Assembly (NCBI GenBank): GCA_019188255.1 | Contig: JAETXT010000010.1 | Location: 744,001-808,000 of the forward strand | Length of the DNA: 64,000 nt | From: Verticillium longisporum | Taxonomy: Eukaryota; Ascomycota; Sordariomycetes; Glomerellales; Plectosphaerellaceae | Reading direction: 5' to 3' | Shown: one piece after another, positions 11,181 through 23,207 of the stretch | Layout: each line of letters begins with the position of its first letter | Numbering within the stretch: position 1 is the first letter of the stretch | Position numbers and translations under genes: made by a program | Notes under the pieces: generated by a model | What the model saw: the letters and a program-made list of their open reading frames with translations, nothing else | The model's database searches: none | What the model was told of the DNA's origin: nothing

Positions 11181-12063
11181 GGTGGGCGGTTGCGCACTGG
11201 CGGGGGGGGTATCGAGAGGGTGAGGGGAATTGGAAAGGAAAAAGAAGAAAAAAAAAGAATAAGAAGATCGTGAGAAAAGATCTCTTTGGGGGAGAGGGGA
11301 TAAGTAGCCCTTGAGAAGGAAGCAAAAGGGTTGAATTGAAAGGGGGGGACGAGGGGCTTGGTTCGAACGGCTCGGGTTTGTCTGGATCCCAAATCGCCAG
11401 ATCTCGTCTCGCCTCTTCTTGGCTCTTGCCCTCTCGACCTGCCCATTTAGGCCAGGCCTATCCAGCGTCCTTCGGTGGGGCTCTTGGGGCTGCAGTGATG
11501 CAGTGATGGGGTTGGCCAGAGCCCTGTCGTCGACCCTTTGCCTGACAGCTGTACCCCGTTACTGCTTCATTGGCCAGCCTCGTCAGAGGGTCCAAAGGCT
11601 CGGAGGTCTGTGATCCTCAGCCTCGCCAAGGCGCATTGCTGACGACAGCAATTTCCGGGGCCTCCAATCCCTAAGCTCGTCTGAGTAGGTACCTACCTGA
11701 GGTCGAGACCTACCTGGTAGGTAGAGAAGCTACCCTTCTTGGACCACGCTTCCTTCACTGCAGCCATCTCGCTTCGCATTTCATCCCCAATTGTGCACGC
11801 CTTGTATCGCATCCTGTCTTTCTCGAGGTCCGCATCCTTTGGATTCTTCTCCGCCTTGGTCCGGTTCATGAAGCGTCAATTCTCATAAACCCAACCCCGA
11901 TTCCATCGATACCCGCCCGGCAGTCAACTCCCGTCTGTACGCGCACGCACGACCCGCCCTTGCCGACCACGAACGAAGACAAACCCACCGACCCCCCCCG
12001 TCAGACCCTGACCGGTTCTGTGTTTCGTCCGTTGGCTTTCTCGACAGCCGCCTCTCGTATTCG
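11181..12063. promoter_or_regulatory. Divergent promoter region SRPRB / AKR1
   Basis: This 883-bp gap separates two divergent starts, so it should hold both promoters. It includes an A/G-rich tract near the SRPRB start (11225-11275) and a C-rich leader before AKR1. At 11688-11728 it carries the inverted element TACCTACCTGAGGT...ACCTACCTGGTAGGT, one of several TACCTACC/AGGTAGGT elements in the window. Confidence 0.6.
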
Positions 12064-14531
12064 ATGGACAAACCTCGAGCCACCTCCCCGTTTGTGGGCC
12101 AGTCTGCTTCCTCACCTGCTGCCCCTATACAACCCGCGAATAAAGGAGCCGCCGTCGCGCCGGCTGTCAACGACATGGAGATGGGTGCCGTAGCAGACGC
12201 GCGTGCGACGCCGCCAGAAAACGACATTATGCAGCTGGCGAGGGTCGGCAACGTTGCCGGCATGGAGAAGCTCTTCGAGTCGGGCGAGTACGATGCCACA
12301 TATCACGATGATGAAGGCATCACGCCGCTGCATGTACGCCATCTCCCCTTTCCATGTCTGCCCTTCCCAAGTCTGCATCGCTGCTTCGATGCGGCCCATG
12401 GTCGCCTTCTCGATGAACTTCATACTGACTGCACCAGTGGGCGGCCATCAACAACCAGTACGCCATGGCCAAGTTCCTCATCGACCACGGCGCAGAGATC
12501 AACAGAAAAGGAGGTGAATCGGTCGCGACGCCGCTCCAATGGGCCGCGCAGCGCTGCCACTACTACACCGTCAATCTCCTCCTCCAGCACGGCGCCGACC
12601 CCTGATCACCGATGCCCAAGGCTACAACACGCTCCACATTTCGACCTTCAATGGCAACGTTCTCCTCATCGTCCTCCTCCTCCACCAAGGCATCCCCGTC
12701 GATGTCGCCGATAGCTACGGTCACACCGGCCTCATGTGGTCCGCCTACAAGGGCTTCCCCCAGTGCGTCGACCTCTTCCTCCGCTGGGGCGCCAGCGTAC
12801 ACGCCACCGACGAGCAGGGCTTCACGGCGCTGCACTGGGCCCTCGTCAAGGGCTCGCCCGGCTGCGTTCAGAAGCTCATCGAGTACGGCTCCGACCGTTT
12901 TGCCAAGACGGAGACGGGGAAGACCCCGATGTCACAGCCCAGGAGCTCAACACAGTGGGCGCCTGGCACCGCGCGCTGCGGGAGTGCGGGTACGCTGAGG
13001 ATGCGCAGGCGATCGAGCCTCATTTCCCGGGAGCCAAGTACCTGAGGCAGGACAAGAGGGGCTTCGTGACCAAATTTCTCTTCTTCTGGCCGATATTGAC
13101 CTTGTGGTCGGTTCTCGGCATCCTGGGAGGCATGCCCATATTGGCCGGTGTCCTCATCAGCGTGGCCGTCGCATATACGTTGCAGTGGTGTGCGCAGAGG
13201 GTGCTTGACCATGCGCCACCGGGCATGAGACACTTTCACAAGACGGTATGTATATACTTCACTTGTTTCTTGGAGGTCTGGCGAAACTGACCGAGTAGCC
13301 TTATCTTGCTGGCATCTTTGCCGCCACTCTTTTCCTCACAGCCTGGAACTGGATTTTCACCGTTCTGCCGTACACGACTTTGTCAAATGGTTAGTAAAGC
13401 CTCAAGTAACCAAAAATGCTCTACACGTTTGCTGACACCCACAGCCCCGAGCAACCCTCACTGGTGGCTCAATATTTGTTTCGGCACATCCTTGTCGCTG
13501 TGCGCGTACTTTTACTCTGTCTGCATGCGCCACGATCCGGGCTACGTCCCCAGGATGAAGGGCATTGCTGAGCAAAAAATCGTCATTGACGAGCTGCTCG
13601 GCCTGTGGAAGTTTGATGAGGCCAACTTTTGCGTGACGTGCATGATCCGGACGCCTCTGCGCAGCAAACACTGTAAGCAGTGCCAGCGCTGCGTGGCGAA
13701 ACACGACCACCACTGCCCATGGGTGTACAACTGCATCGGTGTGAACAACCATCGTCACTTCTTCCTCTACCTCATCAGCTTGAGTTTTGGCATCATTTTC
13801 TACGACTGGCTTCTCTACAATTGTATGTCCTGGTATGGCTCTCTGGAACGCGGCATCACGTACTGACCAGATCTAGACCTCAACGATGTCTCGATCAACG
13901 CCTCCGACAGCTGCAGTATCTTGTCTCCGACGCTCTGCAAGATTGTCAACGCAGACGGCTACACGGCCGTCCTCGGCATTTGGATCACGGTTCAGCTGAC
14001 CTGGGTCAGCATGCTCCTCTTCGTGCAGTTTGTCCAGGTGTCGCGCGCCATGACGACCTTTGAGAATATGTACGGCATCCGCGACGCGTCCGCCACGTCT
14101 GCCTTTACCTCCACCGGCACCCCTCTCGACCCGAACCAGGCCGCGCTTGCCGCCCCCGACGGCAGCGTTGCGCCGTCAGCCCTCAGCAAACACGGCCACG
14201 CCCACCGCGGCGGTTTCATGAAGCAAATGTTCCGCCTGCTCGGCGTCGAGCCCTTCCTCGAGACGGTCCGCGGCCGTGGCGCCGCGACGGGCGGCAACGC
14301 CAAGAACACGCGCCGCAAGAAGAGGAACCCCTACTCGCGTGGCATCGTCACCAACTGCCGCGACTTTTGGTGCGACCCCGCGCCGACCTTTGGGCAGCGG
14401 AGACCGGCGCCGCCGTGCTCGGCGGCGAGCCCGTCGATTACACGGCCATGTATGAGAGCCCCAGTCTCATGGATATCGGCCGCGGCCGGCGCCGCGGCGG
14501 TTACGAGGTCGTGGCGGCCGAGGAGGTGTAA
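12064..14531 (+). CDS. AKR1: Ankyrin-repeat DHHC palmitoyltransferase (AKR1), three apparent frameshifts
   Basis: Protein S-acyltransferase of Golgi and endosomal membranes. Exons: 12064-12333, 12438-13245, 13299-13389, 13445-13822 and 13877-14531. Residues about 60-290 are ankyrin repeats ([48 protein letters not shown]); four to six membrane helices follow. The DHHC-cysteine-rich domain is in exon 4 ([16 protein letters not shown], then DHHCPW with the catalytic Cys at about 481, then GVNNHRHF). After it comes the conserved [11 protein letters not shown] motif. The frame breaks three times, each time as if one base is missing: C4 run 12599-12602, C4 run 12924-12927, and GG at about 14398-14400. 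The family sequence resumes in the next frame every time, to TAA at 14529. With three bases added the protein is 734 residues, normal for the family. Yeast Akr1 has DHYC; filamentous relatives usually have DHHC, as here. Confidence 0.92.
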
Positions 14532-16653
14532 GCGGTCGCGGCAGTCCTGAATCTGTTTTGAAGGGGTCCTGGCGTCCCCCTCTGTTCCTCTAGACAGGGC
14601 TTATGAGCCCCCACCAGAAGATTTTTTCTTCTGAGCAGCAGCGAAAGCAATAACGAACAGCAGACGCCCTGTATGTACTAATTGTGTTGGGACAAAAGGG
14701 CCCAACGCCGGGCCGCAAAGGGGCGTCGACGACCGACACGCGTCATGAAAGAAGAAAAAAAAACCTTGGACTTGAACACAGGCAGGTGGGCGTCATATTT
14801 GTCTGCTTGCGTCGAGAGGGTTGGGGAGGTAGATGCCGTGGTGTGGAAACGGGGGAGCGGGGGCGGAAGGCGCATCTTGCTAGCAGCTAATCATGGGCGA
14901 AGGCATTTCAGAGAGCGACGGACGGGCGTGTCCGATGTATTAGCGGGTGCCGAGCTGATCCGGCTGGCGTTGATTGACTTGTGTGTGCATGTTATTGTGC
15001 GAAGACTGATTCGTGGTGTTGTGTTGACCTGGATGGTGACTTGATCTGGTCTAAGGGACTGAATTCTATTATCAAGCCATGTCCATTGTATCATCACGAG
15101 AGGGGACAATTGTTCCACCGCAATGCCAGAGGCATGTCACTTTGGCCGTGAGGTCTTTTTACTCGAGAAACTTGATGAGATACTACCACGGCACTCGTCG
15201 CCCTCCGCAAACGCTTGATCCGGCCTCGCCTCGTTGGTGCACCTATCGCCACAGGCCTTCTTGCAGAGACACGTGATCCTCCTAGCTACATCATCATGCT
15301 TCTCCCCCAGCGCAAAATATCACCAAAAAGCCCTCACCGAAGGAGCCCTCGCATCCGTCCTACCGCTCCCACCGCCTGGCCGCCGTCACGAGGACCCTCA
15401 CGGCGCCGGCCAACCCCGATCTCCACCCGGGACGGAACGGTACGCAAAAAGACGCTCGGGCTGCCTCTACTGTCCTAAGCCTCAAGGGTAGCGGGTGGTG
15501 TAGGGCTGTGCTGTGCCATGCGGCCCCCACCCCCGTCCCGTCTGCTGCGGTTTCGTCGTTCGCGCGGCGGGGCTGAGCGCTGCGCGTGTCCGTCATGGTG
15601 CGTTGCCAGCCACGTTAGAGAACAAAGGGGGGAAATCACAAGACTATTCATCCCTACAGTCGTACAGAGTCGCGTCTGAGCTTGCTTTACCCAGCAGCCC
15701 TATGGCTGCCAAGAAACTTGTTTCACTGCACCGCTGGGTTGCCAATGGCGGGGCACGGGGGGGGCATCCAGACCTGCAAGGCAGACTCGTAGGTTATCTT
15801 GTTTTCGTGGTTTGTCATGTTGGCGATGGCTTCCTCGTGCAAGTTTGCTTTGTCTTGGCAGTTTCTGCTTTTCGAACTCCTTTGTCTTCATGCATGCATC
15901 CTCGCCGTCAGACGACGCGTGTCCTTGGGCCAGCGACGAGCATCATGCTGAGGGCTCGAAACTCTTGGTCAGCCTCGCTGGTCTTGATTCTGCCATTAGC
16001 ATGTTCAATGGGTGCTCGCGCAGCGAGAAGGAAGAGGTAGCCAAAGACACCAGCCAGGCAGCGCTGCCCACTTCTCCGCCCCCAACTTGGGGGCCGCACC
16101 TAAGCCCTGTTGGGACGGATTCGCCAGCAGCAGGGGCAGCAGCGAGCACCCAGCAGCAAGAAGCAGCAAAATCTGTCGTCGCGAGTGCACGTGCAGCAAA
16201 TGTGTAGGCTGCAGTGCGGCGGCATATTGTGGCCTGTCTCCGAAGGCTGTCCCGGTTTTCCAAGCCAGGCTGCCATGGCACGGGACCGACGTGCGCCCTT
16301 GATGAAATTGTGGTGGCGGTGTGTTGCGTCCCCTGCTTTCAGCTGGCGGGGCTGAGAGAGTCCTCGACCAAAGTCCTTCGGCAAGGGGTAAGAAGTCGAA
16401 GAGGAGGACGAGGGAGCATTAGGAGGTGGTCGCCGTCGTGAACCAATGGGCACGATCATAGATGATTCCGAAGGCAGCACAAAGTAAAACTCTGCCGGCA
16501 TGATGATCTCGACTCCACGTGTGTAGTACGCAGGCAGACAGACAGCCAGGGCATTGGAAATTCGACAGCGATTGCTCAATAGAATGGCCCCACGATCGTT
16601 GCCTGGGGCTCGCCAAGACTAGCGAAAGTGGAATTGGCATTGTACCTCAACCT

Positions 16654-16707
16654 CCCGGTCGCTGCCTCGCTCCCGGTCGCTGCCTCGCTCCCGGTTGCTG
16701 CCTCGCA
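16654..16707. repeat. Minisatellite, 18 bp x 3
   Basis: Three units of CCCGGTCGCTGCCTCGCT. The first two are identical and the third differs at two bases. Read directly from the sequence. Confidence 0.9.
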
Positions 16708-17183
16708 TTCTGGTGGAGACAACGGTAAGTGACGAGTGCGATGCACAACGTTTCGGCGAATCGTTCTGGACCAGTGCCTGGAGCCGATCAATCCTAGAAT
16801 TGATGGAGAATGCAGGACATCTGGCGGTGGCCGTGGCCCGCGAAGGAACAGCATAGCCCACGAACGCAAAACGGTCCGTCAGCCACAAGCAGCCAGTCGT
16901 GTCGGTGACGATGTTCCTTGCAGCGGGAGGCGATATTGCTGATGCACAACATTGCGAGGCCTCAAGCCTTTTGCTTTCCTTCGTCAGAACGATAGGGCGC
17001 GAGGTACAGGCGGTCATGATTGCTGGTCAGGGCCAGTCGATCGTGGTGGTGTCTTACTCTGCTTTAGTGCGCCTAGGCAGGCAGTCGATCGGCTTTGGCC
17101 TCATGCAAACTACTGCGAGGCCAATCAGAACTAGCAACTTGGTCAGTCCACACAAAGTGTCATGCCTACCAGGAATGTCGTGC

Positions 17184-17258
17184 CAGTGTCCACCGGATCA
17201 GTGTCCACCAGATCAGTGTCCATCAGACCAGTATCAATGGGACCAGTGTCCCGGGTGG
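17184..17258. repeat. Minisatellite, 15 bp x 5, decaying rightwards
   Basis: Units of CAGTGTCCACCAGAT and variants start at 17184, 17199, 17214, 17229 and 17244. The first three are nearly identical and the last two are progressively diverged. The period is a multiple of three, and one forward frame reads repeats of QCPPD, but the surrounding frame has no other coding evidence. Confidence 0.85.
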
Positions 17259-18960
17259 CCTGCGAGGAAAGTGGAAAAAAACCATTCGTGATGAGTCAAT
17301 CGCGGGGCCGCGGGGGTGGAGGAACGGTACCGAGCAGCGGTTCTGGGCATCTTTCCCTCCACAGGCTATTACCGAATTGATATTCCAGTTCCCCCAGGTC
17401 GTTGTCTCGCGGGGAGGCGAGTGGTACTATGCACCAGACTGGGACATGGACGGGGTGTCAGAAGAGAACAAGCGAGGTACGTATCGCGAGCGCGTCTAAT
17501 TATGCCTTGCGCGTGGCCGTGCCTCTGGCGGCCCTCGTCTGTTTTACTCCTGGGCCTCATGTTCCTGGGCCTCATGGCCGGCGGTCGGGTCAGTCTGGGG
17601 AAAAGTGGTTTCGACAGGCGCTGGCAGCACCAACAATGCGGTTCTCGGACTCTCCGTGGCGAATCCAATGCGAACTGTCCAGTCGACAAGAAACAGACAT
17701 CCATAGCAAGGGGGGGTGATTCTCTTAGGGCTGTGCTATTTTTGTGAGTGGATTCGCACTGACAGCCGCTTCGTACGGGGGAGAGGGGGGTTCTCGTCCT
17801 CATCTGGAGAAGGTTGGTGGTCTCTGCTCTTCGTGGGTGGAATGAGCCCGCCACTCAGATGGCTGGTGACCTCGAGAGCATCGATGGCCTCTTCGAAACA
17901 CGCGTCTAATCCTCGACCAGAAACGGCCGCGTCTTTGTCTCTCTGCATGGGCGGTTCCTGGCAGGATTCACCTGCCGCGCAATTGGTATCCATCAAATCT
18001 AGGACTCGCTGTGGTTTTGGTGGTTTGGTGAAGAGTCTCCGTGGTTGGTGGCAGTACGGACGCAGATGCACGCAAGAGGTGTGCCGCATGATCATTTCCC
18101 AGTGTCCTGTGTCCTACGGTCTACGGGTTTAACTGCACCCCCGTCATCATCGTCATTTGGCAGGGAAGATGGTCCATGCTCAGCCTCGAGTGAGGCGGTG
18201 CGGCTGGGGATTCCTGGTGATTAGACCCTGCGCCTACTCCCCTCTAAAGTCGGAGGCACACCCCTAGGAGACCCTTAGGGCCACAGGCATTCCTTCCCCT
18301 CCTGCCTCCTAGGCCTCCCCCGTCCCCCTCCTCCCCCCTTCTCCCCCCAGCTGCTGGTACCGAGTACAGGCACGTACCGCGCGCCGCTGCGAGAGTGCCT
18401 TGGCGAATGAATCACAGGCCTCCAGGCAGCCAGTCCTCAGTGGGTGCAGTGCTTGCAGGGGCTAGGTACCCCTGGCCACCTTTTGGCAGGAAGGGCAAGA
18501 AATGAGCAGGGGGGGTCACTGCCGCCAGCAGAATCCCACCACACTACAGACGCAGGCGCACCTCCCCCATCCTCCTCGAGACGCGTCGATATAAGACTCT
18601 CACATACCGCCTCTTCCTGCCATCACGAACTCCTAGTCCAGACCTTCCTCTCACTGCTACAACCACAACCGACACCACCACACACTACTCGTACCGCCAC
18701 CAATTTTTTTCCACTTCACCAACCATCCACGAACACTCAGCTCTCCCTCCCTGGCATATAACGTTGGATCCCCTCTTCAGATGTCCTCATGTACCTGAAG
18801 CCATCCGATCGTCAAAAAACCACACTCAACTTTGACACTGCCGACTGATAACCCACAAGCAACAACCATCACCACGCCCTACGTGCACATCACCAACGAG
18901 TTCCTCACCAGGCGACCAAGCCGACACAACCACACTCCAGAGGCCCCCCAAACCGCCACC

Positions 18961-20103
18961 ATGTGCACCTCGGAGCTCTTCACCACCAGGTACGCCGACG
19001 GCCCCGAGAAGCCCAGGCGCCAGGGCAGCCGCTGCACGCAGGCTCCGCCCGGCTTCCTCTGCGCCGACCCGCGCATTGTCCACCACCCCACCAACTATGA
19101 GACCGCGGCCTCATCACACCTCCCTCCCACCCCGCGCCTGACGCCCTACGGCTCCCCGCGCCCCTCCACGCCCCTCGCCTACTCGTCTGCCAATGAATCT
19201 GATAACTCACGCCGCAGCTCAGACCGCAAGCGTGTCTACATCTCTGGCCAGAAGGTCATTGACGTGACTCGCAAGTCTGGCAAGGCCCGAGCCCGTGACG
19301 AACGCATCATCATCGTCGACGGGCCTCCCACACCCCGCACTCCGCCTCAGCACTTTGGTATGCCATTTACCGCGCCTTCGTCGCCAAGGACAGGATACCA
19401 AATGGCATCTTCCCACTATGCTCGCCGTGAGCGGGAGCACGACACACTCCGCCCCGTCATTGTTGACGAGAGGCCGAGCCGCCATGTCCACTTTGACGCA
19501 GCACCCGCCGCCTACCAGCCCTCCAGCTCCCGCCGGCACCACGTGGCGGAGCCTACCTACGTTGCCCCCTCGTCTGACGACGAACGTCGGCGTCGACGCT
19601 CACGCCGCGAAACACGCTATCACGATAACGAAGAATACCAGCGCCAGGCTGACCGTGAGCGCGCCGCCGAGCTCGAGCGCATCATGGCTGCCCGCGAGAG
19701 CCGCCGCCAACCCCAACAGGAGGCTGACCCCGAGCTTGACCGTAACATCCGCAAGGCCGAGCGCATCGCCCGCCTCAACGAGCGGATCGATGCCCGTCCT
19801 GCCGTGCCCATCCCTACCCTGAGGCGCACAGCAACCGACTTTGCCGGCGAGGAGCGAGAGCGTGAGCTGCGAGAGGCGGTCCGCGGTCTCGACCTCGGCG
19901 ACAGACCCCTACGACGTTCTCAAACAAACACTGCTTTGCCCCGCCGCGAAGCGCGAAGGGAGCAGCAGGCCATCGAGGAGGAAGAGGAGGCGCAACGCAG
20001 GCGCCTGGCTGAGAGGATGATGCCGCGCCGACGAGCCACAGTGGGCCCCGGCAGCAGGCGGCACCGAGTCCTGTACGATGATGGCGTGTACCGTTGGGAG
20101 TAA
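18961..20103 (+). CDS. Uncharacterised Arg/Glu-rich protein, 380 residues
   Basis: I do not recognise a named family. The frame is open and long, with codon use like the neighbouring genes. The ATG at 18961 follows a C/A-rich leader; the frame is open 43 codons further up but has no ATG there. The N-terminal part has four cysteines (MCTSELF, SRCTQ, GFLCAD), then proline/serine-rich disorder (about residues 45-170) with a basic patch RKRVYISGQKVIDVTRKSGKA. From about residue 240 to 370 it is dominated by Arg and Glu in a pattern suited to long helices or a coiled coil (ERERELREAV, RREARREQQAIEEEEEAQRRR). It ends in YDDGVYRWE. No signal peptide or membrane segment. A fungal-specific disordered protein is the most likely description; function unknown. 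Confidence 0.75.
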   Translation: MCTSELFTTRYADGPEKPRRQGSRCTQAPPGFLCADPRIVHHPTNYETAASSHLPPTPRLTPYGSPRPSTPLAYSSANESDNSRRSSDRKRVYISGQKVIDVTRKSGKARARDERIIIVDGPPTPRTPPQHFGMPFTAPSSPRTGYQMASSHYARREREHDTLRPVIVDERPSRHVHFDAAPAAYQPSSSRRHHVAEPTYVAPSSDDERRRRRSRRETRYHDNEEYQRQADRERAAELERIMAARESRRQPQQEADPELDRNIRKAERIARLNERIDARPAVPIPTLRRTATDFAGEERERELREAVRGLDLGDRPLRRSQTNTALPRREARREQQAIEEEEEAQRRRLAERMMPRRRATVGPGSRRHRVLYDDGVYRWE

Positions 20104-23100
20104 GAATGTTGTCGCAAGCGGCTGTTATTTTTTCGTGCAATATGTCATAGACATTTCCTTTGTCAAGCGTTGCATTTCGGCCAGGATGATAGCACTGGCG
20201 GCGGGGATCTTGGGAACGCCCGGTTTTGGCGATTAGGATACCACATGAGATTGGCACATCTCCAGGGATTGGATAGTTTAGAATCTTGGAAACCAAGCAC
20301 GATTCTGCACTCCACACATTTTTGCCTGCAACCACGTCTCGGGTCTCTGAATGTCTTGTGATGGTCTTGATGGGTGCATGTCTCACTCTTTCGTCAACGT
20401 CGTAAATCCAGGGGGGGGTGAAAGGCACGGTGCCAAGCGGTGCATCTTGGTCAGTCAGGATACGAGGCCCCTGGCCCCGGCCATGTCGATCCCCGCGTCT
20501 TTCGGGGACCGTCGATCACCACGTCTGTCTTTCCCCACGCGTCCGCTTCACCTTTTGGCACATCCAGGGTTCTCGAGCGCACTGTCCTTTTGTCCCATTC
20601 TGGCAACGCAAAACCAAGGAAGTGGCTGACATGAGTCGTCCGCTTTTTTTTTCTTACTCTCTCTTCTCTCTTTCTTTTCTCCAAGTGGCTCGCGAATCGC
20701 CTCGCCTGCCTGCCGATTCGTCACCGTCACTGATCGCACGACTGCAGGTGGCAGATCTGGGAATTTAGGCCGGGGTCATCCCACGACATGTACAGAATAG
20801 AGCCTAGGCGGGACAAGCGCAGGCAGGCAGGCAGGCAGCGGGAACGGGTTTACGGGGGTTCATTGTATTTCAAACGCCCCCCCCCCCCATCGCAGGCGGG
20901 GAGGGATGCCTGGAGATGCCCAGGCTTGAGCACACTGGCCCCGGAGTGGTGTGATCCCGAGTCTTTTCTTCTCGATTAAGAGGGGTGGGCGGAGGTGGTA
21001 CGCTGGTTTTTTTGACGAAATGGTGATGCTATCGTTGTCCTTGCTGGGCCTTTCGTAAACGGAGAGGGATGCCCCGCTGGACACGAATTTGCACTTTTGG
21101 CCTTTTGCTGGTCCTTCACTGGTGGCGAAGAACGCGAGGATGATGCGACGTGGAAAGGCAGGTGAGACTTGGAAACCGGAAATCTGGATACAGTGCCAAG
21201 GTTGGACGACACCACTTTCTCGGCACGGGCTGGCGAGCGGGTCTGTTGTCTCCCGTGGTGCTTTGCTCTGCCGCAATGCCATTGTTCGCGCACGGGCTTT
21301 GTTTCCTCTTGCGAGGCCATCGCGAGCTGAGATCTCGGCTGGAGTGGGTTCACAAACGCCGGCCGAGGGGGGTCATGCGGCCTGCCAGCGGCGGGATTCG
21401 GTGTCGTGGGGGAGGGGATCAGGACGCGAGAGGGTGTAGTGGTGTGCCTTGCCGAGTGACGCATTCTGTCGGTGAGCTTGGTGGGGTGTGTGGCTCGGGT
21501 GCTGCTAGAGGCTGGTCATGTGGCTGGAGAACGGCATCTGGGGGAGCGGCATCGCCAATGGCCGCGGGGCGAGATGGTCAGGTCTGAGACCGCATGGGAT
21601 GGTTGTGGTTATTGCATGCGTCTCGCGACGGTCCGCAGGCCATGTGAAATATGACCGGAAGATTGTCTCGGTACCTAGCGAACAGTTACCTCGTTGGGGA
21701 GGATGCTTCTTGATAACATTTCCCGGTCAGTCGACTGGCTTCATGTTTCTCTGTGACGGGACCCTCCCTCCTCACATCAGATCTGTGGTGTCAGATGTCG
21801 AAAAGATCAGGCGGTCGTCTCCTGGACTTGGTTGATGTCGCCGGTGGGTGGTGATGGAGTCCCAAGAGTGGAGCCACGTCGTTGCTGTGTCTCATATGTT
21901 GATTGGTTTTGTTGCCGAAACCTCACGAGGAGGCAACATCGTCGCGGCGGCAGATTGTGGTCGGGCAAGGCTTTGGAGTTGGAGGGGGCTGATACTATGT
22001 AATGCGTTCTTGATTCTCTATGGTGACTGATGTCGAACCAGTACGCGAACAATCGACGACGGGCATCTCCAGTTTTCAACTCTTGGAGCAACGCCTCACC
22101 CACAAACAGTATCAATCTAGTGCGATAGAGGTAGATATTGAGCTTGAGCAGGTACACGTTGTATTTTACAAATATACTGCAAATCCTCGTCACCCCTTCG
22201 CTCTGGTGTTTCCTATGCCATGTCTACAATGGCAACTTGGCAAGTATCGGCAGTAGCTGCACATGCGTCTCCGTACAATCCCAGATAGAACTATGAGCGG
22301 GTGTGACAGACTGCCCAGCCACATTGGGAAAATGCAGCTGCAATGCCGCATCTTTCAGGATACACGGACACACGAGTCTTCAACATAGCTTTCGTGCCAG
22401 GACGTGTAGAGTGTTACTTTGCATCAGACTGGTAGTGTAGACGAAGAGAATTGCCGAGTCTCACAATTCCATGGCGGCCTTGGACCTGGGTCAGCTACCA
22501 TGTAATGTCTGAGATTCCTCGGTTTGGGCAGAGCGTGGAATGGAGGCACGAAGGCATGAAGGCATGGTGATATTGGAGACAGTACAAGGTATCGTTGCAA
22601 TATCTGTGAATTAGATCAACCAGTAAATCGCAATAGCAATAGTGATGCGGAGCAACAGAGATCTTTCCACGCGTTGACGGGCGTGGGTAGTAAACAAACA
22701 ACACTGACCAGTCGCCCAGTGTGAGAACCGCACTATATGGCTCTTCAACCATGACAGCACCCACAACATCTCCCCTCTCCTTCCTCCCCAATCACGCCCA
22801 TCCATCAACAACTCCACGAAATTGCGCTTGACGGGTAACAAAATATCTCTACAATTAATCAATACATCTCTCCCATACCCATTCGTGTCTGGACCCATAC
22901 ACGAATTCATCATCACTCTGTTGCCAGATTGGCACGCGAAGAGCTGGTCGTCTTCCACGCGATCCGAGATTCGACTCCTTCGTCGTTTGAGCCGTCTAGC
23001 GAGACCCAGGAGGCCTTCCAACTTGCATAAGAAGCTTGATCCTCAGGTACGCCCTCGAGCGCCATTGTATTGGCACCTCAACTTCGCTTCTGACTCGCAG

Positions 23101-23207
23101 CAGGACAACTTAACCTCCTGCATACCATCGCTGTACTGTCATCGAAGGAAGTTGACCTGTTTGAGATCCATCTGCTGTTGAGTCAAGAGAAGATAACGAC
23201 CATCGTG
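20104..23207. other. Intergenic, 3.1 kb
   Basis: No recognisable coding sequence, RNA gene or mobile element. There is a C12-13 homopolymer at about 20877 and a T/C-rich stretch at 20640-20690. From about 22750 the sequence is a likely promoter/leader of the next gene. A possible leader intron runs from a GTACGC donor at about 23047 to a CAG acceptor near 23103, but it is not needed to define the coding start. Confidence 0.45.

Larger units (their letters stand above)
14532..18960. other. Intergenic, 4.4 kb, with two minisatellites
   Basis: No conserved coding sequence found. The longest open frames (for example 15812-16207 and 16899-17291, +) begin at non-ATG codons and resemble nothing known to me. 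Two short tandem repeats lie at 16654 and 17184. From 18240 on the sequence becomes C/T-rich and looks like the promoter and leader of the downstream gene, with an MluI-type ACGCGT box at 18581 next to a GATATAA element at 18588. Confidence 0.45.

Noticed and set aside
12064..14531. AKR1 as a pseudogene because of three frame breaks
   Set aside because: All motifs, splice sites and the corrected length are intact, and the breaks share the homopolymer signature seen in unrelated genes, so consensus error is more likely than decay.
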